Assembly: GCF_028502605.1 (NCBI RefSeq) | Contig: NC_079234.1 | Span: forward strand, 1 to 64,000 | DNA from: Trichoderma breve | Taxonomy: Eukaryota > Ascomycota > Sordariomycetes > Hypocreales > Hypocreaceae | Length of the DNA: 64,000 bases | Reading direction: 5' to 3' | Shown: positions 25,176 to 38,400 of the stretch, piece by piece | Position numbering within the stretch: position 1 is the stretch's first letter | Layout of the letters: every line of letters begins with the position of its first letter | Position numbers and translations under genes: made by a program | Notes under the pieces: model-generated | Database searches by the model: none | The model's input: only the letters and a program-made list of their open reading frames with translations | What the model was told of the DNA's origin: nothing

Positions 25176-26494
25176 AATTGACACGGTAAGGTGCAGAATT
25201 AATTATGAAGTGTAAGTGAACATCGAACAAAAGAGGTACCTGATTGGAGTTTTCAATAAAAAAAAGGAAAGAAGGTGGACCAAAAATATATTCAGGGCGT
25301 GAAATGTCCAACAATTCTTTGACACTATAACTGCATGCTTTCATTGTTACATCATGACTTGTTTGGTAACAGATTCTGTATCGAAAATCAGAATGACGAC
25401 ATCCGATCAAGAGAACTCACGACTAACATCGAATTAATATTACTATGTCTTATTCCTTGCTTGTGGAAAAAGTCTTAGGTTGGCACCCGATATTTCCATC
25501 AGCTCTAAGGCGCGATCATCGGCGACGTTGGAAGGCGAACCTAATTGGACTAGTAATGCCGCCATTTCCGTGATCCTCTGGTCTCTAAAGCCACAGCCCT
25601 TACCTCACTTCATAGGGCAGAAACCTCCTAGGAGCCCTCTAGGACCCGCCACTCGACGTGTTAGAGGAACGCGGAAGGTTACGTCTCAGCGCTTTGGAAA
25701 GTCGCCGGATACGTCGCCTGACAGCCACAGAATCCGCCCACTTTGTCCGTGGTAACCGATTTATCTCGTGCTATTAACGCTAGTATTCGTAACATGAGAT
25801 TGTGATTGAATATAAAAAGCAGCTAGGGTTGGCGAAAACCATCAGGGTCTTCATTTTCACTCCAATCCCATACCGTAAAGATTGATGATCTTCACTGTTG
25901 AGTGTTACTGGCCCAGCGATGTACATCCACTTATGCCTAAACGGGGGCGTATAGTCGTTTGACTACCTTTGATATTGATCTGTAAGAGCACCATAAGATG
26001 CTGTCGAATATTACTTTTAGTAAACTCGACCTATGGAATAGCTGTGTAACTCATTCACCATACATCCGACATGTTCCACTTTATACCTCCACTTGACTGA
26101 CCTCGGCTTGACAGTTGTTTAGTATTATCGGAAATATCGGTACACTGAGCTAGGAGCTATGATTGTTCCACGTTCCCAGTATCTATTGTAGAGGCTACTT
26201 AGACTCGAATAATACGCGATTGCAAAACAGGGAACGGAAGTAAAGCAGTAAGAGGCATCGAGGACATTGCCCCCGACGTTGGACAAATTCAGATAATTGA
26301 TGCTGCAGCCATGGTGGCGTAACATGGGCTAGGTGATGTCACATATGGGGATGATCTCTTTGTTCACTTCGAATCCAAGATATAAGATGAAGCGAATATG
26401 CTAGCATAGCAATAGCAATCGGAATGGACACAGCGCTGGCTGCTACCTGAGAAAGCAATTGTGAATTGTACAGAACACGGTATACCCACAAACC
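25176..26494. promoter_or_regulatory. Divergent promoter region of pyrophosphatase and HPP genes
   Basis: A 1.3-kb spacer between two start codons facing away from each other. It has no convincing coding frame: the longest (25480-25755, plus) lacks domain features. It must contain the promoters of both genes, so joint regulation is possible. I see no repeated motif in it. Confidence 0.45.
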
Positions 26495-27439
26495 ATGGCA
26501 TCATCAGAGAAGCCTACTCTGAAAAAGAGGATTGGGGTGATGAGAGAGTACATCGCGCTTCGTGAGGATTATCGCGGTCGCCTGCCCGATTACCTATCCC
26601 GCTTTACCGGATACAAGCCGCCAGATGCCCAGCCGCCCTATGAGCCTTTAGGTGTTCCACCATTTTCTTGGTTGAAATACATTCCGCTTGAGTTGGAGAT
26701 CTGGGCTTTTACCTGGATTGGCTCATTCGGAGGTATTCTCCTCATTGAAGCAATCATGTCAGCAAATACAGCTTTTTCAGAAGTTTACCACGCACCCATT
26801 ATTATCACCTCGTTTGGCGCCTCGGCGGTACTGTTATTTTCCGCTATCGAATCACCTCTTGCGCAGCCTCGAAACTTTGTCCTCGGCCATTTCGTATCCG
26901 CCCTCGTTGGTACATGCATTACCAGACTCTTCGTCCTCAATCCAAACTATCACCCTTTCCTCGATGAGGGTGGTTTCCACGCCAATGTCTTTGTGAACGG
27001 CGGTTTATCAATGGCAACATCTGCTCTTGCGCAAGTTCTAATTGGAGCTGTGCATCCACCGTAAGTTAACATTTCTTCGCAAGCATTTGTGAGTATTATT
27101 AGGCATTTAATAACCACTTTGACTAGCGCCGGCGCAACTGGACTCAATGCTGCCGTTCAATCACAAGTTGTTACTCTCTCTTGGCGTTATCTGCCGGTTA
27201 TACTTGCCTCGTCACTAATCATGCTGGGCTGGGCTCTGATAATAAACAACGTTGGTCGTCGGCGTTATCCTGTTTACTGGTGGAAGCCAGGGAAAGTGTT
27301 TGTTTCAGCAACAAAAGAACAGCAGATTATGGAGCACGCGCGTGAAGCCAGGGATGTTGAGATGGCACTTAGAGTAGAAGAAGGAGAGAATGTGGACGAC
27401 GAAGAAGGAGGAAGCGAAGTTAGCAGACATGAGCCATGA
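26495..27439 (+). CDS. HPP-family integral membrane protein
   Basis: Two exons (26495-27060, 27127-27439; 66-nt intron with GTAAGT donor) give 292 aa. The sequence matches the HPP family (Pfam PF04982): a first membrane helix near 66-88, the segment TSFGASAVLLF, ESPLAQPRNFVLGH, a further hydrophobic helix, and the name-giving HPP in GAVHPPAGATGL at 187-189, followed by another helix pair. About four to five membrane segments are predicted by eye. The C-terminal 60 residues are charged and acidic and probably cytosolic. A plant member has been linked to nitrite transport in plastids; bacterial and fungal members are largely uncharacterised. Its start lies opposite the pyrophosphatase start, which suggests they are used together. 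The transported substrate is unknown. Confidence 0.85.
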
Positions 27440-28312
27440 GCCCGAAGGGAATGTTGAGAAGTGAGAACAGAGGGTCCGGAATAGGAGGGTGTGATGAGTA
27501 AGAGGGGTAGAAAGTGAATTATCCACGAGTGATCAATGTCACATTGATCAAATGTCCAAAATCAATGTCTAAGGAAAGTAATCGATAGCAGATTTGGTGT
27601 GAAAAAAAAACTGATTCTCGGGTAATCTTGTGTCTGGCAAAACAGAGTGTGGGCCAGATTTCTTCACATGTCTTTGGCTTGTTTTCGCAAAGCTTGCTGC
27701 TGTATAATACCTTAATAAATCATGTATGATTACACTTATAGATGTCTCTCCGGGATTTTAATAACAGCCATCTCAATGAAAGTTCATACTTGAGAGCCCA
27801 AACAGTAACCACTCTAATATCACTGCACAGGACTTGTTCTGGATTACGGCAAAGAGCAAAGATAATACGTCGACTAATCACGGTGCTTATCTGCCTTGAC
27901 GCATACAATCAGCACAACAGTGGTAGCTCATGACAATATTTTTAATTGCGCCGTACTCAGTCACAGCCTACAACGCAGGCAAAGCGCCTTTTGAAGGCCA
28001 GTAACAAAGAAACGCCTATATTACGGAACCTGGCAATTTTGTTGGTAACTTCGCCATCTTATAAAGATCCTCTCTAAAAAAAAAGTAAAATACACGATTT
28101 GATGTTAAAATGCCTGCGTAAAAGCAGACATGTGCATACCAGAAGAGCGGTCAGTATACTCAACTCGAGAATATGTGTCCCTTGCAACTCGAGCTCCTAA
28201 ACGCATTAAACATATTGCGGACCAACTATCTCAAAAACATTCCGACACTCAAACCTCGTGACGAATTGTGTAAGCCAATAAAATGCATTTGTACTCTAAA
28301 CGGCAGATCTGG
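27440..28312. other. Intergenic spacer, no gene seen
   Basis: About 870 bp with only short overlapping frames on both strands (for example 27720-27933) that look like chance openings. It holds the 3' end of the HPP gene. No repeat or RNA gene was recognised. Confidence 0.4.
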
Positions 28313-28826
28313 TCACATAACAATGCAAGTAGAAGGTAAACAGAGCCATGTTCTAAGTTTTTCTGAACATTTCGAGGCATTATCTTCTGCTGTTGTGATC
28401 TGGTCTTCGCGTGCATCTAGTGGCCCCGATTCCCGTTGCTCTTGCTCAAATGCTTCCTCTGCCCTTCTATATTCTTCCAATGTCCTATGACGATACAGTG
28501 ACGATTCGTTAGGATTTTCGACTGGTGATATAGGCGCTAATTCGCTAAGATGGGCCCAGCTGTCAGGAATGCTGTATCCTGCCTGGCCATGGCTGTGTCT
28601 GGTTGAGACTCGGCGTGTATGCGCGATGGATTGGTCGTTGAGAATACTGTCATCATCGGATATGTGGTGTAGAGATTGATCAGGGGGGACAGCATCAGGT
28701 ATATGGCCACTAATGCTTTTGCGGGCCATGTGTAAAAGAGCTTGGCCTTTTGAATTGTCCGTGAGGTACACTTTGGCACACTTGCTATTTGCCGCCAATA
28801 TGAGGATCAGCCAAAAGACGACTATA
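28313..28826 (-). CDS. Hypothetical small protein with one membrane helix, 5' end uncertain
   Basis: The exon from about 28826 to 28313 encodes a hydrophobic stretch (VVFWLILILAA) followed by about 150 polar residues rich in Ser, Asp, Glu and His, ending CLPSTCIVM. There is no ATG at the start of this frame, and an in-frame stop lies shortly upstream, so an earlier exon is needed. TATAG at about 28827-28831 could be its acceptor, but I could not fix a donor in the correct phase. An ATG at about 28893 is a candidate first exon. The acidic tail EEYRRAEEAFEQEQRE could form a short helix. No family was recognised. It may be a small single-pass membrane protein or a decayed gene. Confidence 0.35.
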
Positions 28827-28831
28827 ATTGT

Positions 28832-29706
28832 AAGATCTTATGGGCATCTGCACGGGACTGAGTATATACCACCTTGATAAGTTGAGGCATTAATGCCGCC
28901 CTTAGTCAAAGCGTAGCGTCTACACAGAGCAATACGCCAATATTCTTCTAGTGTGTCTGCATGACGGCATCGCAACTAAAAGAAAGTCTTGGGATCTTAG
29001 ACGAACCTAGTGAGATGTCGGAAATACCGGGGATATTTTAAAAGCTAAGCTGTATCAAATAAATCACCGTGATATATTTACTTTACTTATGTCTATACAT
29101 TTTCTCCTCTATAACAATAAACCCTTTCGCCATATACTAATAGCATCGCGTGTATAAATCGCCACACGGTATAAAGTAAAGATTGCATTCCAGACATCCC
29201 CATTTGATATAATTTAATTATTATACTTCTTAAATAACTTGAATAATTAATTATTAATATAGTAATAAAATTAATCTTTATATTTAATTTATTAATTATA
29301 TAATAAAATTACTTATTATATTTTACGGTATAATATCTGGCGCGTTTGCTTGCAGAACTTGAACGCAAGTTTTCCTCAGCAAAGGCGCTATATTGGGATA
29401 GAAGCAATTGTCTACCGATTTAGCTTCTTGGTTTATTCACGCTTCGGCCATCTTTCATGTACTTGACGACGCCGTGCTCTGCGAGCAACATTCGACTCTC
29501 CGCTCTGTAAAACTAGGAATGGCTGCTTCAAGTACTATCGATACATAGTCAAAGTTTCTTCAGGTTCGTAGGAGGTGTCAATACATGGAGAGGTGATGGC
29601 ATTGATAATCTATTTAACCCGGCCGCCTTTAGCTGAACTCTCAAATTAAAACCTGCTAAACCATCGTGAGACTGATTGACTAGCTCTTCTAATTGATATG
29701 TCCTGA
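28832..29706. other. Intergenic spacer with an AT-rich patch
   Basis: About 870 bp. Bases 29205-29335 are almost pure A/T and may be a RIP-affected repeat remnant. No coding frame or RNA gene was recognised. Confidence 0.4.
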
Positions 29707-30430
29707 CTACATTTTAGGCACGTCTTCCTTTCCTCCATCAACGCAATGGCCAAAGCTGTTGGAACTGCCGCAATAGAAGGTGTCGAGATTATTGCCTTTC
29801 GGTGCTAGGGTGACATATCCTGTCCACGTACCTAATTTTCCATTACGGAAATTAGAGGTCTTGTAGCGCAGCGTAAAAAAAGAATACTTACCTCCGTGGG
29901 TTAATTTCAGGCAATGGACGCCGCACACGTGGTCATCGACGCTTCGCAAGTATTCGGCGATGGCGCCTTGAATGGTCTTCAATTCGGCTGAAGTATCGCA
30001 GTTCCTTCCAGTGGCATAAACCTTCCAACTCACTCCGTCGATAGAGCCAGAGTGAGCTTTACAGTCGTGCTTGTCGGAGTCACCTTTGACTAAACCGGCA
30101 ATGCCGAGGGAAACCTGGGCTATGACAGCAGTGACAGCGACACATACGCCTTATTGCGTTGTTAGCAAAGTGTTCTATCTACGAACGAACTTGGGCGTGC
30201 GAGTGGTTACCTGCGCGAGCGCTGCTTGCAGTACATATTTTCACATGCGTTCGGGCTTGGAGATCATTCTCAAGATGTTCCGGAGTCCAATTTTCGAACT
30301 GTTCGAGCTCGATCTCCGCAAGAGTCTGAGGGAGATTGGTTTCGAGTGTGGTAGGCAAGTCCTGCAAAGCAAATGGCGAGGCCAAGCCAAGCCCAACGCA
30401 AGCCAGGAGCAAAGTATGCGAGTACTGCAT
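29707..30430 (-). CDS. Small cysteine-rich secreted protein
   Basis: Three exons (30430-30211, 30119-29892, 29831-29707) with canonical junctions give 190 aa. The N-terminus MQYSHTLLLACVGLGLASP is a signal peptide. It is followed by an acidic, cysteine-free propeptide-like segment (about 18-60) ending in an Arg before THVKIC. The mature part contains about seven cysteines in a pattern with CGVHC, HGGTWTGYV, FYCG and FGHCVDGG. The architecture (signal, acidic pro-region, compact Cys-rich domain) is like small secreted antimicrobial or effector proteins. I do not recognise a named family with certainty; a distant likeness to small killer-toxin-type folds is only an impression. It faces away from the NRPS cluster side and has no evident partner. 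Confidence 0.78.
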
Positions 30431-30907
30431 AGGTGGCAGATGCGATTGTATGCAATTTAGAAGCTGTAGGCATGATTCTGTTGCAAAAAAAGGAACTACG
30501 AAGCCTTGGCTGGAGGCTTGTTATATAAATACAGATTTTATTACGCCGCTCATTATATATATATCAGGTGCAAACACAGCCTCTACCCCACATTGATAGT
30601 AAAGGATTTGCGAATAACGTAATGGAAAGTAAATTAATCTTACGACTCTAGATAGATATTGGCGCCTGGTAGGCGCACGGGGCCGTACAACTGCACGGAC
30701 CCTTAGTTAGCAAAAGCCCGCTATAACAACAAAGATACACGCTGTAGATGAGGATAAATAGCATCTAATTTATTTGGCTATACACATCTATGATATTATT
30801 AAGTCTAAAACTTACCGCTGCAGATAAGGATTCCGGTTGAGAGACCGCTCTAGTCGACAATCTAGTAACACCTTCACTCCCTGAAGGTAGCGTTTTAGTA
30901 AAGTAAG

Positions 30908-31085
30908 GTTGGTTAAAGTGACTACGTCTCGCACAAAACAGTATAACAATCCCTGCCAAAGTAACTACATGTTGGTCAGAGTGGCTGTGTCTTATGCAGA
31001 GCGGCGCAACAATCCCTGTCAAAGCAACTGTATGTTGGTTGGAGTGGCTACGTCTGGCATAAAATAGTATAACGATTCCTGTGAT
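30908..31085. repeat. 63-bp tandem repeat, 2.8 copies
   Basis: Units start at 30908, 30971 and 31034, exactly 63 bp apart. Each opens with GTTGGTYRRAGTGRCTRYGTCT and includes AACRATYCCTG. The minus strand reads through the units without stop as a 21-residue repeat with the core RHSH or RRSH, but there is no convincing start codon. Confidence 0.75.
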
Positions 31086-31388
31086 TTATGGTTATATTTA
31101 GCCGTCACTTTGGCAGGATAATGTCATGATTCCGCCCCTGGGATTAACTAAAGAACAGGGCTTCAACATTATCAACATAACTGTTCTGGGAAGTAGGTAA
31201 AGCTCACGCAATATCACAACTGTCGAATATCGTTCTCTCTCTGAGGTTACCGCATCTCTAAAGAGAGATACCACTCTCGTCAATTGAGTGACTAGTTCAA
31301 GTGATTGGCGAGAATAATATTTAGATTGGTCGCTGAAGTATGAAATTAAAGGCTGTCTGTTCAATGGAACTATCTGAATCATATACTC

Positions 31389-31452
31389 CTTCATCCTTCA
31401 TCCTTCATCCTTCATCTTTGATCCTTCATCCTTCATCTTTGATCCTTCATCA
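31389..31452. repeat. CCTTCAT-type microsatellite
   Basis: About nine units of CCTTCAT, with interspersed CTTTGAT variants, in a tract of about 64 bases. It is a simple 7-bp repeat array between genes. Confidence 0.85.
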
Positions 31453-31864
31453 AGTGTTGTCATCTTTCTGAGTTGTACTGCACGCCTCATGAATGCGTTG
31501 TGCAGCTCTCTATGTGTGCTGCACATCTCTTCTTAGTCTTGGCAGAGTTCTCTTCCTACTGAGTCATCCTGGTGCCTAATGTCATCCAAATGGGGTGCGC
31601 ATGACCCTGGCCCAAACAATCGACTTGGCTTGTTGGTCTTCACACCGTTTCCTTTTCCTGGACATACATATATATTAGGAGAGGACAGACCATACCCCGC
31701 ATTCGGGAAGCTTGATCCTTCCTCGAAATCTTCACACGTCCGCGCCTTCATTACTTGCATCAACTCGTTGGCGATATGGCGGATAAACTGTCAGCAAGTA
31801 CTCCTAGAACTCTCTCATTTGTCAGTATGCTAACTATTCAATGATCCGAATATAGGATCCGATC

Positions 31865-32275
31865 ATGCCCCAAACCGTCGCAGACCGACAGCCTGTGGGC
31901 GACAACATGTCTCTGCGCGACATACAAAGATCGATGAAGAAGGATCCAGACGGACATGGCATAAGTTCATTGGGCTACGATGGTGTGCTTCGCACTTTTG
32001 ACAACGAACGGAATATTCTTGATGCAGTTGGCCTCAACCCAACCCAGATCAGAGAATATTACGATGGTCGACCGATGCCCGAGAGATTGCTCACTGCCGA
32101 CGGCCGCAACATATCCCATTGGGATATGTTCCACCCCGATGCGGAGAATATTCCCAGGAAGTTTACAGAAGAGGATAAAGCCAAAATTCGGGCATATAAC
32201 GAGGATTTGGAAAGGCGCGGAGTTACATGCTGTGTTTCAGGCAAGTCAGCAGACGACGGTGAATCTGAGTACTAG
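31865..32275 (+). CDS. Hypothetical 136-aa protein
   Basis: Intronless frame from the ATG at 31865 to TAG at 32275. The protein is hydrophilic, rich in Asp, Arg and Glu, and has no signal peptide or membrane segment. Segments such as MSLRDIQRSMKKDPDG and SHWDMFHPDAENIPRKFT look like ordered, conserved-type sequence rather than chance coding, and the frame is richer in charged residues than a spurious one would be. I do not recognise a domain. Two cysteines (TCCVSG) lie near the C-terminus. Its stop is 138 bp from the facing stop of the NRPS, so it could be a cluster member, but nothing in the sequence proves this. Confidence 0.55.
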   Translation: MPQTVADRQPVGDNMSLRDIQRSMKKDPDGHGISSLGYDGVLRTFDNERNILDAVGLNPTQIREYYDGRPMPERLLTADGRNISHWDMFHPDAENIPRKFTEEDKAKIRAYNEDLERRGVTCCVSGKSADDGESEY

Positions 32276-32412
32276 ATAGTTCCTTTTCGCTTTGTATCGC
32301 TGCGGAATGCTCATGGTTCTATGCCTCGTCTCGCTCTTTTCTCTGTTATCTTAAACTCAATATAGAAGAGTAAGATAGAATACTAATATTATTACTATAT
32401 GTATAGCTATCC

Positions 32413-35400
32413 CTACACCTGTAATATATATTGAAGCTCTGCTAAAATTTTTATCACTGTACTTTCCGATGTAAGTTTCCGATTCCCTTCAAATTCGAGA
32501 TCAAGGCTTCCTTCTCGTGGCGTGGCGTATATCTCAGGACGATTGCGAGGAAGTAAGGGTCGTTCATAAAATGAAACAGTGCTAGGTGACCCCAAGAATG
32601 AAAACTCAGTTTCCTCTTCCTGCTGGAAGGATGTTCGCCAGCCAAAATCCGTTACATTTTGTGGCCAGTCTGTGCAATTTCTTATGATCTCGACCATTCC
32701 TGCAGCTTCATGTGACGAATCTTCAATGAATTGGCTTTGTAGCTGCGAAGCAATTTCGGCGAGAGTGCTGTTTGTAGTTACACCCACTCGGATCGGGACC
32801 TCTGTCATGCAGGGGCCCACAACGTTTTGGAGATGACTTGGTAGCATTGAACGGCCGGTCACAAGGCGACCAAACAGCACATCCTGTTGATTAAATTGAC
32901 GAGAAAGGGCGATTGCGCACGCAGCATGGAATATCACCGCAGGCGTAAACCCTCCAATGCTCTGAGTGTTTAGCATTGGAATTGTTTTCTTGATTGTCAA
33001 TCTGTCATCTGTAGCATATGTGTCATTTGCTGAGTCGCTGAAACTCCATGCTGGATATAATGATCCATGAAGCCTTGAAGCCCAGAAAAACTTGCTTTCT
33101 CTCTTCTTCCTCTCATTGAAGAAAATGAATTGGGCAAAAGATGAAGATGGCAGTAGCCGTTGCTGATTATAGAGAGTCGACAACGTTTGAAGAACCAATC
33201 CCCAGCTGAAGCCGTCAAATTGAGCATGCGAGATTCTGAATACAAGCTTATGCTTTCCTGAGGCGTGTTTGACGCTGATGAAACGAACGAATGAACGACC
33301 CAATTGTCGAGGTCTTTTGAGATCTTCCCCGCAGATTGAATCTATAAACAACGCCATATCTTGGTTGTCTGCATCCACATGATCGTATGTTGGCTTGAAG
33401 TTCGGTAATAAAACTTGCCAAAAACGGCCATTAGCTCTGATGAAGACAGTGTGCAGAATGTCGAAATGATTCACTAGTTCAAAGCAAGCGCGCTCAAGCT
33501 TTGGGAAATCCACATCAGCAGGTAGGTCAAAAATCCAATGAGGATATCTGTTCGGCGGATCCTGAAGTGCATCTAGTATTGAGCGTTCTTGAAAATCTGT
33601 TGCGGGAATCACGTCCCTGACAGCTTCGAGATCAACATCTAGAGCAGGCTTTACAAATTCTTTCAGGAAGGCTTGCGTGTCATCAGACTCTAGTAAGGAG
33701 AATGGCGTTGCCAAATGGGAATATTCATCAGCGTTGACTTCTTTGACCAACAATGCCAATTCAGACAAACGCGGTGACTTGAAAATGTCTGCAACAGTCA
33801 GCGATAAGTTTTGCTCCCGTGCCGCTGAGACTAGTCGCATAGCGGCAATTGACTCTCCGCCAATTCGGAGAAAGCTACTCTCAGCACCAATACTTTCAGC
33901 ATTGATCTCAAGAACAGAAGACCACAAGGTCTGAAGCCTTTTTTCCATCAGAGTGGATGGCATGGTTCGCGGTTTCCCATGAGATTGTAGTTCCCCAAGC
34001 TGCTCTAGGGTTCGCCTACTTCCAAGTTCTCGTAGAGACCGCCGATCTGTTTTGTTTGTGGTTGTCATAGGAATCTTTTCGACCAGTATATATGCTCCAG
34101 GGACCATACTATACGGAATCAAGTCAGCAATTTCCCATATACTCATATTAGTTAGCTTGGGAAATACTTACTACTGCGGCACACAATCCCATAGCTTCTC
34201 TTCCAACCCTTCCATGACTCGTCTAAGTTTTGACTGTACATCTTCCTTGAGTTGGATTGTATTTTCTTCAGAAAGGCTCAAGAAAACGGCGAGAATTGGG
34301 TTGGTGCTGTTTTGTGGCACAATGATCTCCGCGGCGATGCCATCACACAAGCTAGGATCGCCCATACAGGAGCGCACATGATGTTCCACTTCCGCCAACT
34401 CAATTCGTTGACCTCGAAGCTTAATTAGACCGTCTTTCCGCCCCAAAAAGTCCATGGATCCATCCGAGTTGTAGCGCAAGAGATCGCCAGTCTTGTAAAG
34501 TGTACCATGACGCCCTGGATGTTCCTCGGCGCCTAGCGAGAGCCATATTGGATCCTGAATATAGGCTGCTTTCGTCTTGTCTGTATCGCCAAAGTATCCT
34601 TTGCTAACGGTTGGCCCTTCAATCATGAGCTCTCCAACGGTGCCAATAGCGGCAAGGCGGTCTGGGCGACCTGGTTGTACGAGCCAAGTCCTTGCACCAA
34701 ACGGATTTCCGACGTGATTGTTCCGTGTTTTGGAGTCCAGGTATGCAAAGGATAGTGCTTGAGCGCATTCGGCTGGCCCATAAATTCCTATAACAGTTTC
34801 CGCTTGAGTCCAGCGAGATATCTCAGACGCCTGAATAGGCTCACCGCCCATTGCCAAAGTCCTGATGCCAGGCATCGAGGATGGCTCCTGGGATCGGGCA
34901 ACCGAAGGTGTAAAATACACATAGTCACACTTCATCCTATTGAACGCGCCGGCGATGTCGTTTTTGCGCTCCCACTCTGATGGTATACATAGGCAACCTC
35001 CACATATCAATGTCTGTAGGTGGTTGGACCAGGAAACATCAAAACTGTATGATACAAAGTCAAAGACACGGGTTCCTTCATGTATATGTAGGATATTCAT
35101 TTGGTGGGTAGCTGCAGATGCAAAGTTCTCATGTGTCGTCAATATACCTTTAGGTACGCCTGTGGATCCGCTTGTGAATACAACTACTCAGTGTACCAAC
35201 GTCAGCATAATGACTTGTCAAATGAAGATAGAATCGAATGGGACTTACCGTATAATAAGTCTGAAGGGCTAATCTTGGGCAGCATGAAGTCCTTAGGTGC
35301 TTCTGGAATGCGACTACGGTCAATACTGACCACAGCAGTATCGGAGAGGCGGCTTGCCAACGCTTCATTGTTAACAGAAGACAGAACCAGTTTAGGATTG

Positions 35401-38400
35401 ACCTGTTGAACAATCGATCTCAGTCTCGATTCTGGTTGAGTTGAGTCCATGGCGATGCATGTCCCTCCAGCCCGCATTGCGCCAAGAGCAGCAACAGGAT
35501 ACCACACTGACTTTTCGAAGCAGAGAGGAACTATACTTCCAGGTTGAACACCTAGCGCGACCAAGTGAGAAGCCAGACGATATGAAAGGTTATCCAGTTC
35601 AGAATATGTCAAGCTTCCATCCCAAGAACATATTGCCATTGCTTGAGGCTGTCTTTTCATTGTGTTCGCAATCATATCATGCACACACTCTTGGACTGTG
35701 GTGGGTACTGAGCCATTCCAATCCCATAGTTCCTTAATGTCTTGTGCACTAAGCAGATCGATGTCTTCTACCGCTTGAGTAGTCGAGTTGCAAATCTGGC
35801 GCAAAACGTGCTCGAACTGATTGGCGATGCGCTCCATTTGAGCCGAATCCATGATGTTGGAGTCGAAGCTAATTTCCAGCTCGAGATCGTTGGGCTTGGC
35901 TAACTGGCACATCAGCATAACCGCATTTGGATTAAAGTCGTCAAGACCATCCTGAGTAGAAAACACTTCAGGCTGATGCTGGAACGGACTACTGCCTCCA
36001 TCCGCATATTCAGTTTGGCTTGGAGGCTGCACAACTAATAAAGTGTTGAATCGACTTGCACTCTCTGCATTCGTGTCGATTCGTCGGATATCAAGCAATT
36101 CGGTCTGCTCATAGGGAATCATTGCAATTGCTTGTGCTTGGACATTTTGTAGCAACCTATCGACCGTCGCTTTTGGGTCTATCTTGACTCTCACGGGGAC
36201 GGCGTTTATAAGAGGCGCGATCATGCGATCGAGACCAACCAAAGGCGCTTGTCGTCCAGTGACCATTGCTCCGAAAATCACATCGTTCGAATCCGTGTAG
36301 CGAGCTGTGAGAATTGACCAAGCTGTTCTAATAACTGTGGGATACCCAGATTAGTAAATTCAGTAACCGATGTCATGAGTACTGATCGCTCCGTCGTTGA
36401 GCACTTACTTGTTGAAGCCGTGGCGTCTGTGTTCTGCCAGTTAATCTCTTTTAGATGACGTCGAACAGTGCTGTCGGCTTTGGGTTGATAGCTTTGATGC
36501 GGCAGGGCTGGAAATGGGATCGCCTCCAGCTCTGAAAATTGATTACTCCAGAATTTTCTTGCTTCATCCTGATCAACCTGCATGATGTGCTGGATGAACT
36601 GCTGAAAGGGAGCAATGGGACCATTGCCTACATTACCGGCATATACTCTTGTTACCTCTGCCAAAAGTAGATTCAATGAGCAACCATCATAAATCGCATG
36701 ATGCTGAGTGATGAGACAAAGCCGCCCTTGAACACTTGGGCCTTGGATAATTGCGAGTCGAGTAAGGCGTTTGTTCAACCCCATTGATTCGCTTTGATCT
36801 TGTTCAAGATATGCCTCAACACTTCCATAGGCTTTCCAATCGATAGACTCCTTTATCTGCACTTGAACAAGACCTTCTGATGGAACGTCGACTATTCTGT
36901 ACCGCAGAATAGGTGCTACAGCCCGACTCACTCTTTCCCAAGCACTCTGGAGACGCTCTATATCGACATCGTCGCCTAGCCGCAAAGAAAATCTCGCCGT
37001 ATATGAGTTTTCGGATTTTGCGGTCACTGAGAGAAGAGACTTTTGTACTCCGGTACAAGGGAATATGTCCTCGATTTGTGAAATGTCGACTCCACACTGT
37101 CTCGATATGTGTGCAAAAGCTTGATCTTTTGAGCCTGGATTTTTGAGCAACGAAAACGGTAAAATAACGTTATCATGCGCCTCGGGGCTTTCTGATTCAA
37201 AGTATGTCATATATTTCGCCATTTCAGACAACCGCGCTGCCCCAAGGATGTTTTGCACTGTTAGATTGACTCCCTGAGTATGAGCTACAGCGGTTAACCT
37301 CATAGCCGATATTGAATCTCCCCCAAGTCTCAAAAAACTACTGTTTTTTCCAATTTTGTCCCCTGGAACTTCTAGAACAGCTGACCACAGATGTTGAAGA
37401 TGAAATTCCGACTCGGTTAGCTGTGATTTGCCATCTGAGGAACTCCCTGGGCCGGCTAATTGTTCTAGGGTTATATAGCTCCCCAACCGGCGCAGATGTT
37501 TCCGATCCGTTTTACCACTCATCCCAAGGGGAATATATTCCAGCGGTATAAAGGCTACCGGGATCATGTAAGATGGCAGTCGTTGACGCAATTCGTATTC
37601 AACATCATCCATAACATCCCGTATGTTGACATCATCAGTCTTTTGAAGCTGGAGAAATACAACTAGCGCTGATCTTCCCGTAATCTTTGGAGTAATAATT
37701 TCTGCGACTGCTGTATGAACTTCCAGCCTTGTAAGCAAGCAGCTTCGGACATGGTGCTCAACTTCAGAGAGCTCGATTCTTTGTCCTCGGAGCTTAACCT
37801 GTGTATCTTTTCTTCCAACGAATATGAACGTTCCGTCAATGGAATTGTATTTTACGAGATCTCCTGTTTTGTAAAGTCGACCTCCCCGGCCGGGTATGGA
37901 ACCATCAGGACTCCCATTTAGTAGCCATTGTGGATTTTCAATGAATGATCGTTGTGTATTTTCTTTGTCTTCCAGATAGCCTTTGCCGACCAATGCGCCC
38001 TCCAAGCAGAGTTCTCCCACAGACTCGATCGGTAATAAGCGCTCACTGTTTTCAGGATCCACAATCCAAGCAGAGACGCCTACGGGCTTGCCTATAGCTA
38101 GTCGCGATGGCATTATATTTGGCACGTTATAGTATAGTGTTCCCGCAGAGCATTCAGCTGGCCCGTAAGATACAAAAGTGTTTGCATACGGTAACCACCG
38201 AGCAACGTCGTCTTTTGTAACCTCTTCGCCACCAAGATGAACATTGTGCAACGTCGGTGTTAGTGAAGAGTCTATTAGACGTGCCGTGGATGGAGTGAGA
38301 AAGATGTCTGTGGCGCAAAATTTCCGAATGCTCTCCGTCAGATTGTTCTTTCTTTCTGCATCACTTGGGATACATAAAGTTCCCCCGGCAGTGAGGACAT

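Larger units (their letters stand above)
30431..31864. other. 1.4-kb spacer with tandem repeats
   Basis: Contains a 63-bp tandem repeat (30908-31085) and a CCTTCAT microsatellite (31389-31452), listed separately. Several short frames on both strands look fortuitous. No other gene was supported. Confidence 0.5.

Noticed and set aside
31389..31452. CRISPR-like array
   Set aside because: The repeats are contiguous 7-bp units without spacers, so it is a microsatellite.
34109..36408. NRPS as several separate small synthetases
   Set aside because: Three short GTAAGT introns join the frames exactly inside C4, A5 and the A5 C-terminal region, and the total coding length is a multiple of three.
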